From: VRUE01 sp963701265
GTDB lineage: Bacteria > Actinomycetota > Thermoleophilia > Solirubrobacterales > 70-9
Length of the DNA: 64,000 nt
Direction: 5' to 3'
NCBI GenBank assembly: GCA_963701265.1
Contig: OY969581.1
Location: forward strand, 1,798,001 to 1,862,000
The notes beneath the pieces were generated by a model. It was given only the letters and a program-made list of their open reading frames with translations, was not told the origin of the DNA and searched no databases. Of the stretch, positions 24,069-32,860 are shown in pieces. Each line of letters begins with the position of its first letter. The stretch's first letter is position 1. Made by a program: the position numbers and the translations under genes.

Positions 24069-25184
24069 CTAGATGGCGGGCGGCGAAAGCAGCGTTCGCG
24101 AGTAGACACCGAGCAGGGAACAGGAGACGTAACCGAGCGCCTCCAGCGTCGCCAGCGCCGCGGCCGCCTCGGCACCGTTGAGGTTGAGCGCTGCGGCGAT
24201 CGCGTCGCTGGTCTCCGCCCCGTGCTCCAAAGCCGCAAGCACGCCGCGAAGGTGAGCGTCGAGACCGGCGCCAATGCGCTCGGCGCTGCGAACGCCGGGT
24301 CCAAGCATTGCGTCCAGAACATCCTGGCCGCCACGAATCAGGCAGGCGCCGCCGGCCAGCAGGTCGTTCGTACCGGCAGAGGCACGTGAGCTCACCGGCC
24401 CCGGCACGGCGCCAAGGTCACGGCCCAGATCGGCAGCGAGGTCGGCTGTGATCAACGACCCCGACCGCTGGGCGGCCTCGACGACGACGGTCATGCCCGC
24501 CAGCGCGGCCATGATCCGGTTACGGGCCGGAAAGGTCCAGCGCCACGCACCCGTTCCCGGCGGCAGCTCCGAGAGGACGAGGCCCTGCTCGCAGATACGC
24601 CGCCAAAGCGAGCGATGGGAGGCCGGGTAGGGGAAGTCGGGACCGCAGCCGAGCACGGCGACGGTCGTCCCCGCATCGAGTGCGCCGCGATGGGCGCAGG
24701 CATCGATGCCGAAAGCGAGGCCGCTGATCACCAGCAGGCCCGCGGCAGTCAGTTCGCGAGCGAGCTCCCGCGCCACCTCACGGCCGTAGGCACTGGCGCG
24801 CCTGGCGCCAACGATCGTCACCGCCTGCTGTGGCGCAAGTCGCCCGAGCAAGGCAGGATCGCCGCGCCCGATCAGCGCCCAGGGCGCGTCGGCGGCATCG
24901 TCCAGACCAGCTGGATACGCCGGATCGTGGCGACAGCAGGCCCAGCACTGCGCGGCGAGCAAATCAGCTCGCAGACGACGCTCCGGGTAGGCGCTCACCT
25001 GGGCAAGGATCTGAGCGGCAACCTTCGGCGCGGCGGTGGCCGCGAGGTCCTCGTTGGACAAGCGGAGCAATTCCGGCGAGCGAGACCCCACCGCCCCGCT
25101 GGAAGCCTTTTCGATGTACGGCGCCAGGTGAGCGAGCAAACGAGCGCGGCGCAGACAATCGGCGCAGGCATTGGGCTGATTCAT
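24069..25184 (-). CDS. dprA: DNA processing protein DprA
   Basis: 371 residues. The Rossmann-like core has VTIVGARRASAYGREVARELARELT, LVISGLAFGIDACAHRGAL, TVAVLGCGPDFPYP and FPARNRIMAALAGMTVVVEAAQRSGSLITADLA. These are the DprA ssDNA/RecA-loading signatures. A C-terminal winged-helix-like domain (about 300-371) follows. The N-terminal domain carries C7xxC10 and C80xxC83C84, a possible zinc site not usual in the best-studied DprA proteins. It overlaps comM by four bases (ATGA), consistent with a competence/recombination operon. Confidence 0.95.
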   Translation of the reverse strand: MNQPNACADCLRRARLLAHLAPYIEKASSGAVGSRSPELLRLSNEDLAATAAPKVAAQILAQVSAYPERRLRADLLAAQCWACCRHDPAYPAGLDDAADAPWALIGRGDPALLGRLAPQQAVTIVGARRASAYGREVARELARELTAAGLLVISGLAFGIDACAHRGALDAGTTVAVLGCGPDFPYPASHRSLWRRICEQGLVLSELPPGTGAWRWTFPARNRIMAALAGMTVVVEAAQRSGSLITADLAADLGRDLGAVPGPVSSRASAGTNDLLAGGACLIRGGQDVLDAMLGPGVRSAERIGAGLDAHLRGVLAALEHGAETSDAIAAALNLNGAEAAAALATLEALGYVSCSLLGVYSRTLLSPPAI

Positions 25185-26677
25185 TGGCTATCCCTCCGGC
25201 GCAGTTGCAGGGCCTGCGCCACCTGCTCGCGAGCGATCGCATCGTTGCCGGCGAGATCAGCGACGGTACGGGCAAGGCGCAGGACGCGGTCGTGGGCGCG
25301 GCCACTGAGACGACGGCGTGCGTAAGACTCAGCCAGCAGCGTGGCGGCGTCCTGCTCGAGGCCGCACTCGCGCGCCTCGGCGGGCGTCATCTCAGCATTG
25401 CAACGACCGCTGCCAAGTCGACCTTCCTGGCGCTCGCGGGCGTCGCACACCCGCTCCCGCACCGCAGCTGAGGACTCGCCGGGGGGACCGCCGATCTCCT
25501 CTGCGGTCGGCTGGCGAATCGCGGCGAGCACGTCGATGCGATCGGCGAGGGCGCCGCTCAACCGCGCTTGGTAGCGCTGCACAGCCAGCGGTGCACAGCT
25601 GCACTCGGGGTCGGTCTCACCGCGGCCGCAGGGACAGGGATTGGCGGCCGCGACCAGCATGAACCGACAGGGCAACCGCCGCCAGGTGCCAGCCCGGGCG
25701 ACCGAGACCCAGCCGGTCTCCAGCGGCGCCCGCAACGCCTCCAGCGTGTCGCGGCGAAACTCGCAGAGCTCGTCCAAAAAAAGCACTCCGCGATGGGACA
25801 AAGTTGCCTCGCCCGGGCTCGGCGGGTTGCCACCGCCGATCAGCCCGGCCGGGCTGATCGTGTGATGAGGAGAACGAAACGGCCTCCCCCCAGGGCCACC
25901 ATCGCCGAGCTTGCCGCAGGCGCTGGCGACCCGCGCTACCTCGAGCGCCTCGGGCGCTGCGAGCGGCGGCAGGATCGAGGGCAGCCGGCTTGCCGCCAGT
26001 GACTTGCCGGCCCCCGGCGGGCCGACCATCAGCATGCTGTGCCCGCCCGCGGCGGCGACCTCGAGTGCGTAGCGCAGGTGGCGCTGGCCGCGTAGATCGG
26101 CAAGGTCCGGCCCCGCACCCTGCGCTTGGAGCTGAAGTGGCAACGGCTGCGGCCGGGGCGGGCTCCACTCACCGGCGGCAAGCGCCGCGACCTGGGCAAG
26201 GCTCTCCAGGCCTATCACCTCGAGGTCTTCCACCAGAGCCGCCTCCGGCCCGTTCTCGGCCGGAACCACAATCGCTCTCAGCCCCCGCTCGCGCGCCGCC
26301 TCGGCGATCGCCAGCACCCCGGGCACCGGCCGCAGTGAGCCATCAAGGGCGAGCTCACCCACCATCGCCATCTCGGCACCGCGTTCGAGCTCGATCTGGC
26401 CCGATGCGGTGAGCAGGGCAACCGCGATCGCCAAGTCGAGCCCCGGGCCCGCCTTGCGCAAGCTCGCCGGCGCCAGGTTGGCGACGATTCGCCGCAAGGG
26501 GAACTCGAAGCCGCAGTTGACCAGTGCCGCCCGCACCCGCTCGCGCGCCTCGCGCACCGCCGTGTCCGGCAAACCGACGACGGAGAAAGCTGGCAGGCCA
26601 CGATGGACGTCGACCTCGACCCGCACCGAGCGGGCGAAGATCCCATCGAGGGTGAACGTCTGCGCCGTGGCAAGCAT
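25181..26677 (-). CDS. comM: ComM-like Mg-chelatase-fold AAA+ ATPase
   Basis: 498 residues from the ATG at 26677 (MLATAQTFTLDG). The N-terminal Lon-protease-like fold reads VEVDVHRGLPAFSVVGLPDTAVREARERVRAALVN and NLAPASLRKAGPGLDLAIAVALL. It is followed by the AAA+ core: Walker A GPPGAGKS, FRSPHHTISPAGLIGGG, Walker B GVLFLDELCEF and the CNPCPCG-type NPCPCGRGETDPECSC segment. ComM is a branch-migration helicase used during transformation. Four-base overlap with dprA. Confidence 0.95.
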   Translation of the reverse strand: MLATAQTFTLDGIFARSVRVEVDVHRGLPAFSVVGLPDTAVREARERVRAALVNCGFEFPLRRIVANLAPASLRKAGPGLDLAIAVALLTASGQIELERGAEMAMVGELALDGSLRPVPGVLAIAEAARERGLRAIVVPAENGPEAALVEDLEVIGLESLAQVAALAAGEWSPPRPQPLPLQLQAQGAGPDLADLRGQRHLRYALEVAAAGGHSMLMVGPPGAGKSLAASRLPSILPPLAAPEALEVARVASACGKLGDGGPGGRPFRSPHHTISPAGLIGGGNPPSPGEATLSHRGVLFLDELCEFRRDTLEALRAPLETGWVSVARAGTWRRLPCRFMLVAAANPCPCGRGETDPECSCAPLAVQRYQARLSGALADRIDVLAAIRQPTAEEIGGPPGESSAAVRERVCDARERQEGRLGSGRCNAEMTPAEARECGLEQDAATLLAESYARRRLSGRAHDRVLRLARTVADLAGNDAIAREQVAQALQLRRRDSQ

Positions 26678-26803
26678 CGGCGACGACGCTATGGAGCCGA
26701 ATCCGACGCGTGGTGCGCAGATCGAGCCGCAGGTAGGCCAACTTTCGCGCGCAGGTCGCAACGGTGGCCAAGTACGCGTTAACGGCGCCTATGGTCGCCG
26801 CCG

Positions 26804-27181
26804 ATGACCGTTCAACGACAGCGCATCGGCCGTGCCGCCGAGGACCTGGTCGCCACCCGACTTGCCAGCGCCAACTGGGAGATCCTCGAGCGCAACGCCC
26901 GCACCCGCTACGGCGAGCTCGACCTCATCGCCCTGGACGGCCGCACCCTGGTCTTCGTCGAGGTCAAGGCCGGCCGAGAGGACTCGATCTACGGCCCCGA
27001 GCGCCCGGTCCTAGCGGTCGACCGCCGCAAGCAGCAGCGCGTCCGTCGCCTGGCGGTCGCGTGGATGTCCGAGCGCCGGGATCTCCCCCGCTACGACGAG
27101 ATCCGCTTCGACGCCGTCGGCGTCAGCTTCGACCGCGCCGGCCGCGTGGCCGACATCGAGCACATCAAAGCGGCGTTCTAG
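26804..27181 (+). CDS. YraN family (UPF0102) nuclease-fold protein
   Basis: 125 residues. RIGRAAEDLVATRLASANWEILERN, then RYGELDLIALDGRTLVFVEVKAG, shows the PD-(D/E)xK core (E in GELD, D, and ExK in VEVK). The family is a putative endonuclease linked to recombination. In many bacteria yraN is collinear with rnhB and comM. Here it is on the opposite strand, divergent from comM and convergent with rnhB, and its TAG stop interlocks with the rnhB TAG in CTAG (27178-27181). Confidence 0.9.
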   Translation: MTVQRQRIGRAAEDLVATRLASANWEILERNARTRYGELDLIALDGRTLVFVEVKAGREDSIYGPERPVLAVDRRKQQRVRRLAVAWMSERRDLPRYDEIRFDAVGVSFDRAGRVADIEHIKAAF

Positions 27182-27963
27182 CCTGCCAACTCGAGCTGGC
27201 TATAGGCGACAGACTGAAATGAGCGCCGGTGCAATGGCGAGATGCCGATGCGCTCGATCGCCTCGCGGTGCTCGGGGGTCGAGTAGCCGACGTGCTCCTC
27301 GAAGCCCCAGCCGGGGTGCTGGGCGGCGGCGCGCTGCATGTAGCGGTCGCGGGTTACCTTGGCGATCACGGATGCGGCGGCAATCGCGGCGCTGGTGCCG
27401 TCGCCTTCGATCACCGCTCGGTGCGGCACCGTGCACTCGCGCAGGGAGAAGCCGTCGACCAGGCAGGTCGCACCGTCGCCGGGCCGCAGCCGTTCGAGCG
27501 CATTGGAGAGCGCTTCGATGTTGGTCACGTGCAGGCCGCGGTTGTCGATGCCGCGAGCACAGCGAATGACGACGCTGACCCGCTGGGCGGCGCGCAGCAC
27601 GCAGGGAAAGAGCTCGGCCCGCTTCTCGGCGTGCATCTGCTTTGAGTCGTGCAGGCCGGCGAGGGCACGGCGGTCGGCATGGGAGAGCGTCTCGTAGTCG
27701 ATCAATACCGCCGCGGCCACCAGGGGCCCGGCAAGGCAGCCGCGCCCGGCCTCGTCGGCGCCGGCAACCCAACGGCTGTCGAGGCCGCGGTCGAAAGCGA
27801 AGAGGCGGCGGGTGCGCGCCAGGCGCCGCTGATGCAGCTTGCCCTTCGAGGCGGGCTTAGAGGACGCCGATGCGATCTGGGGGCCAGTAGGTGGCAAAGG
27901 CCTTGCCGATGATCCACCCTCGCGGGACCGGTCCCCAGAAGCGGCTGTCGTCGCTTTCGCCAC
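27178..27963 (-). CDS. rnhB: Ribonuclease HII
   Basis: Up to 261 residues. Removes ribonucleotides from DNA. The motifs VAGADEAGRGCLAGPLVAAAV, GLHDSKQM, CLVDGF and ASVIAKVTRDRYM give the DEDD active site. The start is unresolved. The conserved part begins at KLHQRRLARTRRLFAFDRG. In-frame candidate starts are GTG 27963 and TTG 27897, both inside the 3' end of lepB, and CTG 27837 just after the lepB stop and next to an AAGGG-like site. The N-terminal 40 residues of the longest form are low-complexity and probably untranslated. Confidence 0.9.
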   Translation of the reverse strand: MAKATTAASGDRSREGGSSARPLPPTGPQIASASSKPASKGKLHQRRLARTRRLFAFDRGLDSRWVAGADEAGRGCLAGPLVAAAVLIDYETLSHADRRALAGLHDSKQMHAEKRAELFPCVLRAAQRVSVVIRCARGIDNRGLHVTNIEALSNALERLRPGDGATCLVDGFSLRECTVPHRAVIEGDGTSAAIAAASVIAKVTRDRYMQRAAAQHPGWGFEEHVGYSTPEHREAIERIGISPLHRRSFQSVAYSQLELAG

Positions 27964-28477
27964 GGTTGTCGCCCATCATGAAGTAGTAGCCGGGTGGAAT
28001 CTTGATCGGTTTGGGCAAATTGCAGGCAGGAGCAAGACCGCAGGGCCTGATGTAGGACTCTTCGCTCTTCACGACGCCGTTGACGACCGGGTGACCGTTG
28101 CGAACGGCGAGCGTGTCACCGGGGCCGGCGACGATCCGCTTGATGAAGTTCTGGTCGGACTCCGCAGGGGTCGGCTTCGGGCAGGCTTCGCGTTCGCTGT
28201 GCGGAGCGCCACACACGGTGCCCTGGTCAGCTCCCTTTGGCGGATGGAAGACGACGATGTCGCCGGGACTGGGGTCGGTGAAGTGGTAGAGGAAGCGGTT
28301 GACGAGCACCCGCTGACCGACATCCAGCGTCGGCTCCATCGACTGCGAGGGGATCTGGTAGGGCTTGATCAGCCAAGCCTGGATCGCCAGCGCCAGACCA
28401 AGCGCCAGGGCGACGATGACGACGAGCTCAACGAAACCGCCGCCACGGGACTTCGGCTTCGGAATCGCGAGTTTCAG
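27857..28477 (-). CDS. lepB: Signal peptidase I, probable CTG start
   Basis: 206 residues if started at the CTG at 28477. Membrane-bound serine peptidase that removes Sec signal peptides. A hydrophobic anchor (ELVVIVALALGLALAIQAWL, about 17-36) precedes YQIPSQSMEPTL with nucleophile S46. The general base is K113 in FIKRIVAGPGDTL, and box E is GDNRGESDDSRFWGPV. A short Cys-containing loop (GTVCGAPHSEREACP) lies between. No ATG, GTG or TTG occurs in frame between an upstream stop codon inside rplS and the Met after S46, so the first usable start is CTG, overlapping the rplS stop as CTGA. Confidence 0.88.
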   Translation of the reverse strand: MKLAIPKPKSRGGGFVELVVIVALALGLALAIQAWLIKPYQIPSQSMEPTLDVGQRVLVNRFLYHFTDPSPGDIVVFHPPKGADQGTVCGAPHSEREACPKPTPAESDQNFIKRIVAGPGDTLAVRNGHPVVNGVVKSEESYIRPCGLAPACNLPKPIKIPPGYYFMMGDNRGESDDSRFWGPVPRGWIIGKAFATYWPPDRIGVL

Positions 28478-29250
28478 GCCGAGTCCTCGCCGGAGTCGCC
28501 GGGTTTCTTTTCCGGCTCCTCATTACCGGCCTCGTCAGCCGCGGCGTTGTCCTCGGTCTCCCCCGCCTCAGGCGCCTCCGCGTCTGCCTCTGCCGCCGTC
28601 TCACTTGAAGTCTCTTGCTCAGCCTCCGCCGCCGGCTCCTCGACGACCTCAGCTACTGGCTCCTCGGTCGCCTCCGCCGCCGCCTCGGACTCCGGCTCCG
28701 CGGTCTCGGACTCGCTGGCCTCCGCCTCCGGCTCCGCGGTCTCCGTGTCCTCGGGCGCACCAGCATCAACCGCCTCGGCCTCGGGTGCCTCTGCCTCGGT
28801 GCCCTCGACCTGAGAATCTTCCTCGGCCTGGCTGACACCGTCGGCATCCACCGCTTCGGGCTCGGCCGCGGCCGTCGGCGCCGAGATCAGCTCCTCGTCG
28901 ATGCCCCAACGGCGCTCGGCGACGCGTGCCGCCTTGCCGATGCGACCGCGCAGGTAATAGAGCTTTGCCCGGCGTACGTCGCCGCGCGCGGCGATCTCAA
29001 GTTTCTCGATCTTGGGCGAGTGCAGCGGGAAGGTTCGCTCGACACCGACGCCAAAGGACTGCTTGCGGACGGTGAAGGTCTCACGCACCCCGGAGCCTTG
29101 CCGGCGCAGGACGATCCCCTCGAACACCTGGGTGCGGCGGCGAGTGCCCTCGACCACCTGGAAGTGGACACGCACGCGATCGCCAGGATCAAAGGAAGGG
29201 AGACCCTTCCTCAGCTGACTGCGCTCGATGTCGTTGATGACGGTGCTCAT
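28474..29250 (-). CDS. rplS: Ribosomal protein bL19 with long acidic C-terminal extension
   Basis: 258 residues from the ATG at 29250. Residues 1-114 are a normal L19: SQLRKGLPSFDPGDRVRVHF, EGIVLRRQGSGVRETFTVRK, RTFPLHSPKIEKLEI and RAKLYYLRGRIGKAARVAE. The remaining 144 residues (about 115-258) are Glu/Ala/Ser/Thr-rich and low-complexity, so strongly acidic and probably disordered. Usual L19 proteins are about 115 residues. Translation is coupled to lepB by the CTGA overlap at its stop. It lies 54 bases downstream of trmD, as in many bacteria. Confidence 0.95.
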   Translation of the reverse strand: MSTVINDIERSQLRKGLPSFDPGDRVRVHFQVVEGTRRRTQVFEGIVLRRQGSGVRETFTVRKQSFGVGVERTFPLHSPKIEKLEIAARGDVRRAKLYYLRGRIGKAARVAERRWGIDEELISAPTAAAEPEAVDADGVSQAEEDSQVEGTEAEAPEAEAVDAGAPEDTETAEPEAEASESETAEPESEAAAEATEEPVAEVVEEPAAEAEQETSSETAAEADAEAPEAGETEDNAAADEAGNEEPEKKPGDSGEDSA

Positions 29251-29304
29251 GCGAAAAAAGACCGCCGGGCCCATGCCGGGCGCCGCGCGGTGGCGGAATG
29301 GTAG

Positions 29305-29982
29305 CTACTCAGGGCTTTTTTCGGACTGCTCGGCCCGGGCCCTGCTCTGCTCCAAGCGCCAGAGCCGAACTCGCTCGTGGTCGCCGGAGAGCAATACCTC
29401 CGGCACATCCCAGCCCCGGTACTGGGCCGGCCGGGTGTAATGCGGGTACTCCGGCATTCCCTCAAGGCGCTGGCTGAACGACTCCTCGACCGCGCTCTGC
29501 TCGTGCCCGAGCGCCCCCGGCAGCTTGCGCATCACCACGTCGGCGAGCACCATCGCCGGCAGCTCACCGCCGGCCAACACGTAGCGCCCGATCGAGACCT
29601 CGTCGTCGGCAAAGTGCTCGTGCACCCGATCGTCAAACCCCTCGTAGCGCCCACACAGCACCGCCACATGCGGCTCCTGAGTCAACTCGTCGGCAAGCTC
29701 GTCATCGAGCAAACGACCCGTGGGCGAGAGCAGGACCGTCCGCGGCTTTTCCCCGTGCGGATAGGCAGCCTGCAGCGCAGCGTCGACCACGTCGACCCGC
29801 AGGACCATCCCGGCCCCCCCGCCATAGGGCGCGTCATCGACCTGCCCGGCGCTGAGCGGCGTGGTGTCGCGGTAGTTGAAAAGCCTCAGCTCGTTGCCCC
29901 GGCCCAGCGCGTTCTGCACCGACCGCTGCGACTGAAACCAGTCGAACGCCTCGGGAAACAGCGTGAAGATGTCGAGCTTCAA
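29305..29982 (-). CDS. trmD: tRNA (guanine37-N1)-methyltransferase
   Basis: 225 residues. Methylates G37 of tRNAs to prevent frameshifting. SPOUT trefoil-knot motifs: MKLDIFTLFPEAF, DDAPYGGGAGMVLRVD, LLSPTGRLLDDELADEL, LCGRYEGFDDRV, SIGRYVLAGGELPAMVLAD, and the C-terminal YTRPAQYRGWDVPEVLLSGDH. It overlaps khpA by four bases (ATGA). Confidence 0.97.
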   Translation of the reverse strand: MKLDIFTLFPEAFDWFQSQRSVQNALGRGNELRLFNYRDTTPLSAGQVDDAPYGGGAGMVLRVDVVDAALQAAYPHGEKPRTVLLSPTGRLLDDELADELTQEPHVAVLCGRYEGFDDRVHEHFADDEVSIGRYVLAGGELPAMVLADVVMRKLPGALGHEQSAVEESFSQRLEGMPEYPHYTRPAQYRGWDVPEVLLSGDHERVRLWRLEQSRARAEQSEKSPE

Positions 29983-30209
29983 TCGAGGATGTCGACTATG
30001 ACACGCCGGTCGAGCCGGACTGCAGCGGCTTTGGCGATCGTGCGGATCGCATTGGCGACGCGGCCGCCCTTGCCGATCACGCGGCCCAGATCGTCCTCGG
30101 CGACGCTGATCTCGTAGACGAGGTCGCCTTCCTCTTCCAGCTCCTCGACGACAACCGCACTTGGGTCCTCGACCAGCGAGCGGACCAGGAACTCCAGAAG
30201 CTCGGTCAC
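29979..30209 (-). CDS. khpA: KH-domain RNA-binding protein KhpA
   Basis: 76 residues: TELLEFLVRSLVEDPSAVVV, YEISVAEDDLGRVIGKGGRVANAIRTIAKAAA. The GKGG loop is the RNA-binding GxxG of the KH fold. The position between rpsP and trmD is the conserved one for khpA. It is a small RNA chaperone-like protein that in other bacteria partners KhpB and affects cell division. Confidence 0.95.
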   Translation of the reverse strand: MTELLEFLVRSLVEDPSAVVVEELEEEGDLVYEISVAEDDLGRVIGKGGRVANAIRTIAKAAAVRLDRRVIVDILD

Positions 30210-30215
30210 GTCAGC

Positions 30216-30470
30216 TCAGCTGCCGGAGGCGGGGATGCCCTTGGTGCGCAGCAGCGTGGCGACGGTCTCTGACGGCTGGGCGCCGTGCTCGAGCCAGTGC
30301 CGGGCACGGGTCTCGTCGAGCTCGATCGTCGAAGGCTCGGTCTGCGGGTTGTACTGCCCGATCGTCTCGATCGTGCGCCCGTCACGCGGGGAGCGCTTGT
30401 CGGCGACGACGATCCGCCAGATCGGGTTCTTCTTGGACCCGACTCGTCTGAGTCTGATTCGTACTGCCAT
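30216..30470 (-). CDS. rpsP: Ribosomal protein bS16
   Basis: 84 residues from the ATG at 30470: MAVRIRLRRVGSKKNPIWRIVVADKRSPRDG, then ETIGQYNPQTEPSTIELDETRARHWLEHGAQPSETVATLL. Full length for S16, a 30S assembly protein. The frame is open 48 bases upstream, but that part lacks S16 similarity. It lies 13 bases downstream of ffh. Confidence 0.97.
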   Translation of the reverse strand: MAVRIRLRRVGSKKNPIWRIVVADKRSPRDGRTIETIGQYNPQTEPSTIELDETRARHWLEHGAQPSETVATLLRTKGIPASGS

Positions 30471-30483
30471 CGGCCGCGAGAGG

Positions 30484-31851
<1,368 letters not shown>

Positions 31852-31861
31852 TGCGCTGAGC

Positions 31862-32860
31862 TTAGGGGCTCAGAAGGGCGTTGGCGAAGTCGGTGGGGTC
31901 GAAGGGGCGGAGGTCCTCGAGCGTCTCGCCGGTGCCGATCAGCTTGACCGGGATGCCCAGCTCGTCGGCGATGGCCAGGACTATGCCGCCCTTGGCGGTG
32001 CCGTCGAGCTTGGTCAGGACGACGCCGTCGACCTCGGCCGCCTCGGCGAAGATCTTGGCCTGGCGCAGGCCGTTCTGGCCCGTGGTGGCGTCAATCGAGA
32101 GCAGCGTCTCGTGCGGCGCGCCGGGGAGCTGCTTGGCGATCACCCGCCGCACCTTGGCCAGCTCGTCCATCAGGTTGGTCTGCGTGTGCAGGCGCCCGGC
32201 GGTATCGACGATGACGACGTCGGCGCCGCGAGCCTGGGCGGCCTCGACCGCGTCGAAGGCGACGGCGCCGGGATCGGCGCCCTCCTCGGAGCGAACCAGT
32301 TCGGCCCCAGCGCGATCGGCCCACTCGGCCAGCTGCTCGGCAGCGGCGGCGCGGTATGTATCCCCCGCCCCAAGCACCACCGAGAGCCCGAACTCCTTGG
32401 AGAGGTGCCAGGCGATCTTGCCGATCGTCGTCGTCTTGCCGGTGCCGTTGACGCCGACCATCAGCAGAACGGCCGGTTCGCCGCTGAGGTCGATCGGCGC
32501 CCGCGCAGTGGCGGCGACCTCGGCGAGGATCTCGATCAGCCGCGCCTGCACGGCGTCGCCGTCGGCCGGGACCTTGCCCGCCTCGACCTCGTGCTCGAGC
32601 CGTTCGACCACTTTTGCCGTGGTCGGGGCGCCGGCGTCGGCGAGGATCAGCGCCTCCTCCAGGCGCTCCCAGGTCCCCTCGTCGATGCGGTCGAAGAAGC
32701 TGGCCGAGATCTCCTCGGTCAGCGCTTGGCGGCTCTTGGAGAGGCTCTGACGCAGGCGACGGAAGACGCCGCGACGCTGCGTCTCGGACTCAGCCTCGGA
32801 CGAACCCGTCGGGGCCGCTCGCTGCCCCAGGTCGAGAATCTCCTGCCAACTCGTCGCCAT
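31862..32860 (-). CDS. ftsY: SRP receptor FtsY
   Basis: 332 residues. A short acidic/variable A region (1-35) precedes the N and G domains: GVNGTGKTTTIGKIAWHLSK (G1), AGDTYRAAAAEQL, DTAGRLHTQTNLMDELAKV (G3), TKLDGTAKGG (G4) and GTGETLEDLRPFD. It binds the Ffh GTPase at the membrane. Its first 71 bases lie inside the 3' end of the WS/DGAT gene in another frame, an unusually long coding overlap. Confidence 0.97.
   Translation of the reverse strand: MATSWQEILDLGQRAAPTGSSEAESETQRRGVFRRLRQSLSKSRQALTEEISASFFDRIDEGTWERLEEALILADAGAPTTAKVVERLEHEVEAGKVPADGDAVQARLIEILAEVAATARAPIDLSGEPAVLLMVGVNGTGKTTTIGKIAWHLSKEFGLSVVLGAGDTYRAAAAEQLAEWADRAGAELVRSEEGADPGAVAFDAVEAAQARGADVVIVDTAGRLHTQTNLMDELAKVRRVIAKQLPGAPHETLLSIDATTGQNGLRQAKIFAEAAEVDGVVLTKLDGTAKGGIVLAIADELGIPVKLIGTGETLEDLRPFDPTDFANALLSP

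Noticed and set aside
21777..24389. 870-residue plus-strand frame across ilvD-thiD-dprA
   Set aside because: A long antisense frame typical of GC-rich DNA; the minus strand has three full-length, motif-complete genes.
28560..28900. Repetitive acidic stretch in rplS considered as a tandem DNA repeat
   Set aside because: The DNA is not an exact tandem repeat; the regularity comes from Glu/Ala/Pro codon bias, so it is protein low-complexity rather than a repeat array.
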